Below, in pieces: positions 1 to 6,054 of a stretch of DNA of 6,054 bases. Source of the DNA: Mariprofundaceae bacterium. Lineage in GTDB: Bacteria; Pseudomonadota; Zetaproteobacteria; Mariprofundales; J009. Every line of letters starts with the position of its first letter. The first letter of the stretch is position 1. The position numbers and the translations under genes were made by a program. The stretch lies in assembly GCA_015489095.1 (NCBI GenBank), contig WFMN01000176.1, forward strand, positions 1 to 6,054, given 5' to 3'. Below the pieces are notes generated by a model that had not been told where the DNA came from, did no database searches, and saw only the letters and a program-made list of their open reading frames with translations.

Positions 1-256
1 CTTTCGGTTGGGTGTGACACTGGAAACACTGCACCCCCTTGGTGTGCCCCCTAGGCTGCGGCCGCACCCCACCCGCGCCATGGCACGCCATACAGCCGTC
101 GTGCGAGGTGACACTGCGGTGGGTGGCGTCGTCGGGCACCGCCTTGGTGGTACGCTCCGAACTTCCCAGTGCCAGCGCAGTCACCACCGCCACCACCGTC
201 AGCACAAAGAACATATCCCGCTTGTTGGGCTTCCACCCGTTGGTTGCTTCACTCAT
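1..256 (-). CDS. Membrane-anchored diheme c-type cytochrome, partial (C-terminus beyond window)
   Basis: An open frame of 85 codons starts at the ATG at 256-254 and runs off the left edge. Residues 1-13 are polar and basic (ending KPNKRD). Residues 14-31 (MFFVLTVVAVVTALALGS) form one membrane anchor, with the rest expected in the periplasm. Two covalent heme-binding motifs follow: CMACH (C55, C58, H59) and CFQCH (C77, C80, H81), 22 residues apart. H46, H52 and H71 are possible distal heme ligands. The role is probably electron transfer at the periplasmic face; the partner is unknown. The ATG overlaps the kinase stop as ATGA, so the two genes are probably co-transcribed and translationally coupled. 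An AGAAG five bases upstream of the ATG could serve as ribosome-binding site. Start, anchor and heme motifs are read directly. The exact family and total length are not visible, and further hemes may lie outside the window. Confidence 0.85.
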   Translation of the reverse strand, partial: MSEATNGWKPNKRDMFFVLTVVAVVTALALGSSERTTKAVPDDATHRSVTSHDGCMACHGAGGVRPQPRGHTKGVQCFQCHTQPK

Positions 257-3200
257 AAAATCTTCTGCATCGCCTCTTTTAACGCTTCTGGAAAGTAGGG
301 TTTCTGCACAAATCCCGCCAGCCCCTTACCGGAGAAGTGGCTGGTTGCCTCCTGCTCATTGTAGCCGCTGCTCAACACCACCTTGGCATCGGGGTTGATA
401 CGGCGCAACTCGGAGAAACAGCCCTTGCCATCCATCCTTGGCATCGTCATATCAAGCAGCACCGCGCTGATCTGGGAGTGGAATTGCTGATAAAGCGCAA
501 CCCCCTCCACCCCGTCTTTTGCCGTCAGGGTGGTGAACCCCATCTCTTCCAGCATCATCGCCGCCGCCTCGCGGATCCCTGCATCGTCATCCACCACCAA
601 AATGGTGCCGCTACCCCGCCACTCGCCATCGTCGCCCCGTCTGCGCGCGGGCTCCGCCGCCTCCTTGTCGGAGATCGGCAGCAGCATCTTGAACACGGTG
701 CCGCGCCCCGGCTCGCTGTAGAGCTTCAGCGTGCCGTGGTGGCCGCGAATTATCCCCAACACCGCACTCATTCCCAGGCCGCGGCCGGTAAACTTGGTGG
801 TGAAGAAGGGGTCGAAAATCCGCTGCTGGGTCTCACGATCCATGCCGCAGCCGGTATCGGAGACCTCGAGGAAGACATAGCGCCCCTCCGGCAAGTCGTC
901 ATCCAGACAGCTATCGCGCAGGTAGGCGCGGTCGGCATGCATCACCCCGGTATCGATACTGATCACCCCGCTCTTGTCGCCAATCGCATCCGAGGCGTTG
1001 ATCACCAGATTCATGATCACCTGCTGCATCTGGGCGGCATCGGCATCGACCGCCGGCAGCAGATGCTGCAGGTGGTATTTGAGCACCACCGATTTGGCGA
1101 TCGACACCTCCAGCAGCTTGGTGATCTCCTCCACCATCCGCGACAGATCCAGCGGCTTGACGACGAACTTCCCTTTACCGGAGTAGGCCAGCATCTGTTT
1201 GCACAGCTCCGCCGCCTTCTCGCTGGAGGCGACGATGTTGCCGAGATAACGCGGCAGCTCCTCGGGGTTGGTGCTACACTTGTGCTCCGCCATCGCGGCG
1301 TTGCCCATGATCGCGGTGAGAATGTTGTTGAAATCGTGGGCAATCCCGCCCGCCAACACCCCCAGCGACTCCAGCCGCTGGGTATGCTCCATCCGCTGCT
1401 GCTGTTCCAGCTCGTGGCGGATATCGCGGGCGATCACCGAATAGCTGACCGGGGTGCCATCGCCATCCTTCTGCACGCTGAAGGTGGCCGAGGTGGGGAT
1501 CACCTCGCCGTCGCGGTGGACGAAGTTGATCTGGGTGCGGTAGCTGCCCTCCAGATTGAGCTGTGGGAAGCCAACCTTCCGCAGCCGCTCCGCATCCTCC
1601 GGCGGGTGAAAATCGGCGATGGTCATCGTGGTGACATCGGCGTCGGGGGCGATCCCCACCATGGCGCGCCCGGCGGGATTGACATAGAGCGCGCGGCCAT
1701 TGCTGTCGGCCATGGCGACGAAATCGGAACTGGTGGCAATGATGTCAAACGCCCGCGCCTTTTCTTGCTCGCTGCGCAGGCGCAGAATCGCGATGGCCGC
1801 CATCTCGGAGGCCAGTTGGATGATATCGAGCTCGAACGGCTGCGGCGCACGCACACCGCGGTAGTACATCGCCAGCGTACCCAACACCTTGCCATCCGCA
1901 TCGAACACCGGTTGCGACCAGCAGGCGGCGAGGTTGTAGTTGGCCGCCAGTTCGCGGTACCCCTCCCACAACGGGTCGTGGGCGATGTCGGAGACCACCA
2001 CCCGCTCACCGGTGAAGGCCGCCGTTCCGCAGGAGCCCGCTTGCGGGCCGATGGCCGCTCCGTCGATCGCCTTGCAGTAGTCATCGGGCAGGCTGGGTGC
2101 CGACGCATGATGCAACCGCCCCTCGCTATCCAGCAGCAGGATCGAACACAGCACCTCCGGCAACTCCGCTTCGATCATCCGCAGCATGGCATCCAGCACG
2201 GCGGACAACCCTTGACTAGGCTGCAACAGCGCCTCCAGCATCCGTTGACGCAACAGCCGCAACTGCTGCGCCTGTCGCAACTCGGTCACATCGCGCACCG
2301 TCGCCTGCAGCCCCGGCTTGCCGTCGATCGTCAGCGCACTCACCGATATTTCCGCGTGAAAATCGCTGCCATCCAACCGGCGACACACCCAAGAAAACTG
2401 CCCTCCCCCTTGCGCGAAGGCGGTCGCAATGTGCTTGCGAACCCCCGTGCCAGAATCCTCGCCATCGGGCTGGGTTGGTGGCGACAGTTCGCTCGGGTGC
2501 CTGCCGATCAGCTCCTCCCGCGAAGCACAGGCGAACAGTTTGATCGCCGCCGCATTACAGTCGGCAATCCCCTGCTCTCCCAGCAACATAACGGCATCGA
2601 AGCTGGAATCGAAGATGGCGTGGTAATGCGCGCTCTGCTCGCGCAGGCTACGGGTACGCGCCTCCACCGTGCGCCGCAGCAACACAACCCACAGCCACAA
2701 CACCAGCACCACCACGAACAGCGCGACCGCCGCCGCGATCACCTGCCGCTCGTGGCGATCCAACCAGCTTGACGGCTGCACCAGCCATTTGTGGCGGATA
2801 TCGTCCAACCGCCCCGTCTGTTGCAAGGTGTGAAGCCCGTCGTTGAGCAGCGCGATCAGCGCCCTGTTCCCCTTGCGGGCGGCAAAACAGAAATCCCGCG
2901 GCCACAGCCCCTCCGCCGCCACATCGACATTTCGCATGGGGTGCGTGCGCAGAAAGTAGAGCCCGGGCTGTTCGGCGGCGAAGAAGGCGGCCACCTCACC
3001 GCTGTTGAGTTTGGCAAACCCCTCCGCCTTGCTGGTCACCAGCACGCGGCGAAATCCGGATTGATCCGCCATCTTCTCCAGCGCGATATCATGCGACTGA
3101 AACGCCACCTTGTAACCGGAGAGGGTATCCACTCCGGTGATTTCATCCTGCCGCCGGTTGCGGAACAGCGCCTGCGCCACCACGCTGTGCGGCTCGGAAA

Positions 3201-3522
3201 AGGCGTAGCGCCGCTCGCGCTCCGGGGTGCGGATCATGTCAAGCAGGTCAACCGTACCCCGCCGCAACGCCTTGACCGCGTCCGGCCACGCCATCGGCTG
3301 AAAGGTGAAGGTGACCCCCTTGAGGCTACCGATCTCCCGCAGCAGATCGGGCAGCATCCCCCGGATGGAGCCATCGGCGGCACGGAACTCGTAAGGGGCG
3401 TACTCGGCATCGACCGCCACCCGGTAGTGGGGAGCTTCCGTGGCCGGAACAGCAGCGGAGCAGCCGAGGAGCAGCACGAAGGCAACGCCAGCCCGACCGA
3501 GCAGGAAGAATGGTGGTTTCAT
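253..3522 (-). CDS. Hybrid sensor histidine kinase: SBP_bac_3, TM, PAS, GAF, PAS, HisKA, HATPase, REC
   Basis: Complete 1089-residue membrane sensor kinase. Residues 1-29 are a signal peptide. Residues 32-248 form a periplasmic solute-binding (SBP_bac_3) domain, with T99 and R102 in a TPER motif. Residues 259-281 are a membrane helix. Inside the cell follow PAS (about 297-415), GAF (about 425-583, with GSCGTAA at 496-502), a second PAS (about 590-703), HisKA with phospho-acceptor H729 in GGIAHDFNN, and HATPase (N842 in the N box, D889-TGCGM, GRGLGM at 913-918). A C-terminal receiver domain has acidic residues D978-D980, phospho-acceptor D1024 and K1074. All catalytic residues look intact. By family knowledge it senses a periplasmic solute, autophosphorylates H729 and passes phosphate to D1024. 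An HPt protein and output regulator would be needed and are not in the window. The ATG at 3522 gives a compact signal peptide but has a poor Shine-Dalgarno; an in-frame TTG at 3552 behind GGGGTAGGCGG is the alternative. Ligand and target genes are unknown. Confidence 0.95.
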   Translation of the reverse strand: MKPPFFLLGRAGVAFVLLLGCSAAVPATEAPHYRVAVDAEYAPYEFRAADGSIRGMLPDLLREIGSLKGVTFTFQPMAWPDAVKALRRGTVDLLDMIRTPERERRYAFSEPHSVVAQALFRNRRQDEITGVDTLSGYKVAFQSHDIALEKMADQSGFRRVLVTSKAEGFAKLNSGEVAAFFAAEQPGLYFLRTHPMRNVDVAAEGLWPRDFCFAARKGNRALIALLNDGLHTLQQTGRLDDIRHKWLVQPSSWLDRHERQVIAAAVALFVVVLVLWLWVVLLRRTVEARTRSLREQSAHYHAIFDSSFDAVMLLGEQGIADCNAAAIKLFACASREELIGRHPSELSPPTQPDGEDSGTGVRKHIATAFAQGGGQFSWVCRRLDGSDFHAEISVSALTIDGKPGLQATVRDVTELRQAQQLRLLRQRMLEALLQPSQGLSAVLDAMLRMIEAELPEVLCSILLLDSEGRLHHASAPSLPDDYCKAIDGAAIGPQAGSCGTAAFTGERVVVSDIAHDPLWEGYRELAANYNLAACWSQPVFDADGKVLGTLAMYYRGVRAPQPFELDIIQLASEMAAIAILRLRSEQEKARAFDIIATSSDFVAMADSNGRALYVNPAGRAMVGIAPDADVTTMTIADFHPPEDAERLRKVGFPQLNLEGSYRTQINFVHRDGEVIPTSATFSVQKDGDGTPVSYSVIARDIRHELEQQQRMEHTQRLESLGVLAGGIAHDFNNILTAIMGNAAMAEHKCSTNPEELPRYLGNIVASSEKAAELCKQMLAYSGKGKFVVKPLDLSRMVEEITKLLEVSIAKSVVLKYHLQHLLPAVDADAAQMQQVIMNLVINASDAIGDKSGVISIDTGVMHADRAYLRDSCLDDDLPEGRYVFLEVSDTGCGMDRETQQRIFDPFFTTKFTGRGLGMSAVLGIIRGHHGTLKLYSEPGRGTVFKMLLPISDKEAAEPARRRGDDGEWRGSGTILVVDDDAGIREAAAMMLEEMGFTTLTAKDGVEGVALYQQFHSQISAVLLDMTMPRMDGKGCFSELRRINPDAKVVLSSGYNEQEATSHFSGKGLAGFVQKPYFPEALKEAMQKIL

Positions 3523-3582
3523 GTGGCAACTGTAACCAACCGTCGGCCCCAATCAAGCCGCCTACCCCTTGCCCGATCACGA

Positions 3583-3611
3583 TGGACACTCCCGTCCGTT
3601 CCAAGTAGCAT
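3583..3611 (+). promoter_or_regulatory. Putative sigma70 promoter for the small exported protein
   Basis: TGGACA at 3583-3588 matches the -35 consensus at 5 of 6 positions. TAGCAT at 3606-3611 matches the -10 consensus at 4 of 6. The spacer is exactly 17 bases. Transcription would start near 3618, leaving a leader of about 54 bases before the ATG at 3672. It lies in the 149-base gap between the divergent kinase and small-protein genes. I found no equally good promoter for the kinase on the other strand. Confidence 0.4.
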
Positions 3612-3671
3612 GGGCTATCAACGGGCAGCCGTCACCCCCGCGACACAACCCAAACGAGGAGAGAGCAACCC

Positions 3672-3932
3672 ATGAAAAAGCAACATCTTTTTTTGATCAT
3701 ACTGATGCTTACGGCCATCCCGACCACATACGCCGCCGATTGGAGGGCAAGCATTGATGCGCGCGCCGATGCGCTATCGGCACAACTCAAAGGGTCGCAC
3801 AGCTACCACGCCTATCTGGCGCTGCAGTACGCCGACAAGGCGGTGGATGAAAAGAGTCAGCACGATCTGAACGCAGCCGAGCAATTTATCCGAATGGCGG
3901 AATCGGAAGCCACCAAAGCGAAAGGAAAATAA
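3672..3932 (+). CDS. Small exported alpha-helical protein of unknown function
   Basis: An 86-codon gene. The ATG is supported by a strong Shine-Dalgarno, GAGGAG at 3656-3661, ten bases upstream. Residues 1-21 form a classical signal peptide: MKK, a hydrophobic core FLIILMLTAIP, then TTYA with probable cleavage before ADW. The mature part is about 65 residues, without cysteine or further membrane segments, and reads as alanine-rich amphipathic helix (SYHAYLALQYADKAVDEKS, then LNAAEQFIRMAESEATKAK). It therefore probably sits in the periplasm as a helical bundle or coiled coil. There is no lipobox, so it is not a lipoprotein. The alternating Ala and charged pattern is reminiscent of DUF4398-like or Lpp-like helical envelope proteins, but I cannot assign a family. 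It is divergent from the kinase gene and may be co-regulated with it. No clear terminator follows; the next structure is the hairpin array starting at 4043. Confidence 0.8.
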   Translation: MKKQHLFLIILMLTAIPTTYAADWRASIDARADALSAQLKGSHSYHAYLALQYADKAVDEKSQHDLNAAEQFIRMAESEATKAKGK

Positions 3933-4017
3933 ACCGCTGATTTCAACAACCTCAGCACCGCGAGCCTCTAATTCGGTGGCATCTCCGTTCCTCTGTTCAT
4001 GATCCCATCGCAACAAG

Positions 4018-4037
4018 TCCGTCCATGGACTTTTTGC
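4018..4037 (+). repeat. Inverted-repeat arm, left copy
   Basis: This 20-base segment matches the reverse complement of 4479-4498 at 19 of 20 positions; the single difference is at base 4023. It contains a perfect 10-base palindrome, GTCCATGGAC (4021-4030), and ends with GACTTTTTGC (4028-4037), a word that recurs at 4211-4220. The two arms are about 440 bases apart and enclose both the hairpin array and the tRNA gene. They could be copies of a dispersed intergenic repeat or the ends of a non-autonomous element. Confidence 0.75.
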
Positions 4038-4042
4038 TTGAC

Positions 4043-4244
4043 GGAAGGCGAAAATTGCGATTTTCACCTTCCTTACAATCCGGCAGGAAAGCCGGATTGG
4101 ACGACCCAACGGGTCGCCCGCAGGACGAGGGGCACGGATGCCCCGAGTCACAAATCAACGACTTGCTTCGCAAGCCATTGATTTGCGCGGCCGTGCGCGG
4201 TCGCGATGATGACTTTTTGCGATCTGCTCATGATTTCATCATCG
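4043..4244. repeat. Array of seven near-contiguous hairpins in a non-coding gap
   Basis: The 389-base gap between the small gene and the tRNA carries this array; 3933-4017 shows nothing I can name. Stems are: 4043-4055/4060-4072 (13 positions, one mismatch, loop TGCG); 4076-4084/4091-4099 (9 perfect pairs, CAATCCGGC arm); 4102-4107/4111-4116 (6 pairs, CGACCC arm); 4129-4134/4139-4144 (6 pairs, GGGGCA arm); 4151-4158/4178-4185 plus 4162-4166/4170-4174 (8+5 pairs around a 3x3 internal loop); 4186-4193/4198-4205 (8 pairs including one G-T); and 4204-4212/4236-4244 (9 pairs, 23-base loop). The last two share bases 4204-4205 and could alternate. The first and last stems lie beside the word GACTTTTTGC (4028-4037, 4211-4220). 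No hairpin is followed by a T-tract, so simple terminators are unlikely. It may be a REP-like or MITE-like repeat block or a structured RNA. Pairing is read directly; function is unknown. Confidence 0.65.
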
Positions 4245-4321
4245 AATCGAACACCGCGAGTCGCCGCTATAGCGAAACATCTCGATGAGGAATGGCCGGT
4301 GGCGAGCCCCGATGGGGGCAA

Positions 4322-4407
<86 letters not shown>

Positions 4408-4458
4408 AAGGTGCATGCCGTCGCCGCAGGGTAAACCCAGCCGCCAAACGGAAGGGGC

Positions 4459-4488
4459 GCTATACTCATGGGCAGAACGCAAAAAGTC
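4459..4488 (-). promoter_or_regulatory. Possible promoter for tRNA-Leu
   Basis: On the minus strand TATAGC (4464-4459) resembles a -10 box. It is followed directly by GCGCCCC, a GC-rich discriminator of the kind found at stringently controlled stable-RNA promoters. It lies about 50 bases before the mature tRNA 5' end. The -35 region is poor: the best candidate is GACTTT (4488-4483) at an 18-base spacing. That hexamer is part of the right inverted-repeat arm, so the repeat would supply the -35 contact. Confidence 0.25.
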
Positions 4489-4498
4489 CATGAACGGA
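4479..4498 (-). repeat. Inverted-repeat arm, right copy
   Basis: The reverse complement of this segment matches 4018-4037 at 19 of 20 positions, including the full CATGGACTTTTTGC core (4492-4479). It lies upstream of the tRNA on the tRNA's coding strand. A shorter, degenerate version of the same word in the opposite orientation, CCGTTCAGGGTTTGC, occurs at 4543-4557, so this copy also forms one side of a small local palindrome. Confidence 0.75.
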
Positions 4499-4549
4499 GA
4501 ATCTCACGCGAAGTCAGCAGCCATTTGCAGAACATGAGACAACCGTTCA
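4491..4549. repeat. Imperfect inverted repeat between tRNA-Leu and slt
   Basis: TGAACGG (4491-4497) pairs with CCGTTCA (4543-4549). Inside it TCTCA (4502-4506) pairs with TGAGA (4535-4539), separated from the outer stem by a 4x3 internal loop. The apical loop is 28 bases. The outer stem overlaps the right repeat arm. No T-tract follows on either strand, so it is more likely a repeat-derived palindrome than a terminator. Confidence 0.45.
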
Positions 4550-4609
4550 GGGTTTGCTAATGATCAGACCGTTCCGACCGAAAGCGCAACCCGCGGAGAG
4601 ATCGTTGCC

Positions 4610-4681
4610 ATGCCGAACCAGATGACCGCCAGCCCCAATCCGGCGGGGCAGAAGCCATCCGCCTCCCAACAAATGGCGTAA
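4610..4681 (+). CDS. Possible 23-residue leader ORF upstream of slt
   Basis: An ATG at 4610 opens a 23-codon frame (MPNQMTAS... ending SQQMA) that stops with TAA at 4679-4681. GGAGAG at 4595-4600 lies about ten bases upstream and is the best Shine-Dalgarno in the region. The stop is only seven bases before the slt ATG, which itself has no recognisable ribosome-binding site. Ribosomes finishing this ORF could therefore reinitiate at slt. The peptide has no signal, membrane segment or recognisable domain and is rich in Pro, Ser and Gln. Such a short frame can arise by chance, so coding status is uncertain. Confidence 0.3.
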   Translation: MPNQMTASPNPAGQKPSASQQMA

Positions 4682-4688
4682 CCCCCTG

Positions 4689-6054
4689 ATGCGCGTCCCC
4701 TTTTGGCTACTCTGCATCGCCCTGCTGTGGACGGGGCAACCGGCAAGCGCCGCCACCACGCTGGAACAGCAACGGCTGCTGTTTCAACAGGCGCGAGGCG
4801 CGCTGGCAAGGCACGACATGGCGCGCGCGCAAACCCTGCGCCGCAAGCTGGGCGGCTACCCGCTCGCCCCCTACATCGATATCCGCATCGCCCAGCACCG
4901 TATGACCGCCGGCGATGACACCATGGTGGCGGAGACCATCGCCCGCTACCCCGACATCCCCGAATCCCGCGACCTTCATCTGGCGTGGATCAAGAACCTC
5001 GCCAAACGGGGGCAGTGGCCCGCGGTGGCCGAGCAACTGACCCGCCTACCGGCCGCCGCCGTCCGTTACCCGCGCATCGCCATGCTGGCGGCGTTCTACA
5101 GCGGCAACCGCGCCGATGCAGTGGCGCGCTTCTCCCGCTACTGGCAGCGCGGCGGGCGGATCACCCACGCCCTCGCCCCCATTGCGCGGGCGTGGCGGCG
5201 TGCCGGCAACCCGACCAATCAAGCCCGCTGGCAGCGTATCACGAGGTTGATGCCGCAAGGGAAATGGCGCCTTGTGCGCCCGCTGCTCACCCATCTTCGC
5301 GCCACCGACCGCCAGTTGGTCGCCCACTGGCATCGGGGGCAGCGCCACCCCGACACCGTGCTTGCCCGGTGGCCGCTACCGTCGCGCCCCTCCGCCCACG
5401 AGGCGCAGGTGCTCACCCGCCTGCTGCGCCGCCTGTCGCTTAGGGAGCCTGAGTCGGCGTGGCACTACGCGACGCGGCTGCAACTGGCCTTCGACCACCG
5501 GCAGTGGCTGGCGCTGCAACGCAACCTAGCGCTGCGCGCCGCCCGCCATCAGCTCCCCGTCGCCGCGACCTGGCTAGCGCAGCTTCCCGATGCGGCACAG
5601 AACGACGCCACCCGCGGCTGGCGCACCCGGTTGCTGCTGCAGGCGCGCGATTGGCGGGGGGTGTTGCAGGCGATCAGCGCCATGCCCGACCGACAGCGCC
5701 GCCAACCGGAGTGGGCCTATTGGCAGGCGCGCGCGCTGGAGCAGGTGGGCAAACCGGACGCCGCCAAGCTGCTGTTCGCGGTGTTGGCGCAGGAGCGCGG
5801 CTACTTCAGCTTTCTCAGCGCCGAGCGGCTGCACATCCCCTATCAGATCGCGTCACGACCGGCGGATGTGGATCACAAGCTGCTGAAAAACCTGCAGCGC
5901 ATCCCGGGGATTGTCCGTGCCCACGAGTGGCTTGTTCTCGGGCTGCAGAGCAAGGCGCGGCGCGAGTGGTTTCGCGCCTTGCAGGAGATGACCCCGGCCA
6001 AATGGCGCGCCGCCGCCGCCCTCGCCAGCGGTTGGGGATGGTATGACCGCGCCA
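4689..6054 (+). CDS. slt: Soluble lytic murein transglycosylase (Slt70 family), N-terminal part
   Basis: An open frame of 455 codons runs off the right edge. Residues 1-21 are a signal peptide (MRVPFWLLCIALLW core, cleavage after ASA). The mature part is the all-helical, TPR-like U-domain of Slt70. Recognisable family features are the N-terminal LEQQRLLFQQA and YPLAPYIDIR segments and, from residue 342, the WAYWQARALEQVGKPDAAK stretch followed by an RGYFSFLSAERL region. This matches the E. coli Slt70 pattern WRYWQADLLLERG...RGFYPMVAAQRI from memory. The helical ring holds the C-terminal lysozyme-like domain, which cleaves MurNAc-GlcNAc bonds in periplasmic peptidoglycan with formation of 1,6-anhydroMurNAc. 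That catalytic domain, with its glutamate, begins near residue 450-470 in E. coli and is just outside the window. The ATG at 4689 is the only reasonable start: the frame is closed by TGA at 4623-4625, with no other start codon between. It lacks a clear Shine-Dalgarno. No frameshift is seen. Confidence 0.9.
   Translation, partial: MRVPFWLLCIALLWTGQPASAATTLEQQRLLFQQARGALARHDMARAQTLRRKLGGYPLAPYIDIRIAQHRMTAGDDTMVAETIARYPDIPESRDLHLAWIKNLAKRGQWPAVAEQLTRLPAAAVRYPRIAMLAAFYSGNRADAVARFSRYWQRGGRITHALAPIARAWRRAGNPTNQARWQRITRLMPQGKWRLVRPLLTHLRATDRQLVAHWHRGQRHPDTVLARWPLPSRPSAHEAQVLTRLLRRLSLREPESAWHYATRLQLAFDHRQWLALQRNLALRAARHQLPVAATWLAQLPDAAQNDATRGWRTRLLLQARDWRGVLQAISAMPDRQRRQPEWAYWQARALEQVGKPDAAKLLFAVLAQERGYFSFLSAERLHIPYQIASRPADVDHKLLKNLQRIPGIVRAHEWLVLGLQSKARREWFRALQEMTPAKWRAAAALASGWGWYDRA

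Noticed and set aside
337..2772. Long 811-codon open frame on the plus strand
   Set aside because: It lies fully antisense to the hybrid kinase, whose domains and catalytic motifs are unmistakable. The translation is His-, Gln- and Arg-rich without domains, as expected from the opposite strand of GC-rich codons.
3523..3552. Minus-strand TTGATT / TACAGT pair as the kinase promoter
   Set aside because: Both boxes match only 4 of 6, and transcription would start at or inside the ATG start codon.
2791..3675. 294-codon open frame on the plus strand across the kinase N-terminus
   Set aside because: It is antisense to the solute-binding domain and signal peptide, of low-complexity composition, and it runs over the real promoter and ribosome-binding site of the small exported gene.
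3774..4151. 125-codon minus-strand frame
   Set aside because: It overlaps the small exported gene in antisense and half of the hairpin array, and shows no domain or start signal.
4025..4288. 87-codon plus-strand frame across the hairpin array
   Set aside because: The palindromic DNA explains the sequence, there is no good ribosome-binding site, and opposite-strand frames over the same DNA are equally open. It is probably translated repeat, not a protein gene.
4306..4319. GC hairpin (GCCCC/GGGGC) just downstream of tRNA-Leu as a terminator
   Set aside because: It has only five pairs and no T-run follows on the minus strand.
4461..4466. TATACT, a good -10 hexamer on the plus strand before slt
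   Set aside because: No -35 element occurs at 15-19 bases upstream, and it lacks an extended -10 TG. It overlaps the candidate tRNA promoter on the other strand.
5459..6046. 195-codon plus-strand frame inside slt
   Set aside because: It is a shifted frame of slt, and its Ala/Arg/Gly-rich composition is typical of an out-of-frame GC-rich gene.

Overview
The window is GC-rich (roughly 60-65%) bacterial chromosome. A Slt70-type lytic transglycosylase, a tRNA-Leu(UAG) with an encoded CCA end, a membrane-anchored c-type cytochrome and a large periplasmic-sensing hybrid histidine kinase together suggest a Gram-negative proteobacterium with active respiration, most likely a gammaproteobacterium. 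That assignment is inference. No phage, transposase, CRISPR or plasmid gene is visible.

Layout: (1) 1-3522, minus strand: a two-gene operon read right to left. The first gene (3522-253) is a complete 1089-residue hybrid histidine kinase with domains SBP_bac_3, TM, PAS, GAF, PAS, HisKA, HATPase and REC. Its TGA overlaps, in an ATGA, the start of a second gene (256 to beyond base 1). That second gene is easily overlooked because it runs off the window. It encodes an N-terminally anchored protein with two CxxCH heme-binding motifs. (2) 3523-3671: a divergent intergenic region with a plausible sigma70 promoter facing right. (3) 3672-3932, plus strand: a small exported helical protein of unknown function. 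(4) 3933-4321: a non-coding stretch packed with seven nearly back-to-back hairpins (4043-4244), with a repeat word, GACTTTTTGC, near both ends. (5) 4322-4407, minus strand: tRNA-Leu(UAG). (6) 4408-4688: a second, inverted copy of the repeat, an imperfect hairpin, and a possible 23-codon leader ORF. (7) 4689 to the right edge, plus strand: the N-terminal 455 codons of soluble lytic murein transglycosylase (slt). Its catalytic domain lies beyond the window.

How the genes relate: the kinase and cytochrome are probably translationally coupled, so a sensory phosphorelay protein may be made together with a periplasmic redox carrier. The small exported protein is divergent from the kinase and could share its regulation, but nothing proves it. 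The tRNA and slt look like ordinary core genes. The most unusual non-coding signal is the hairpin array and its 19-of-20-match inverted repeat, whose two arms flank both the array and the tRNA gene.
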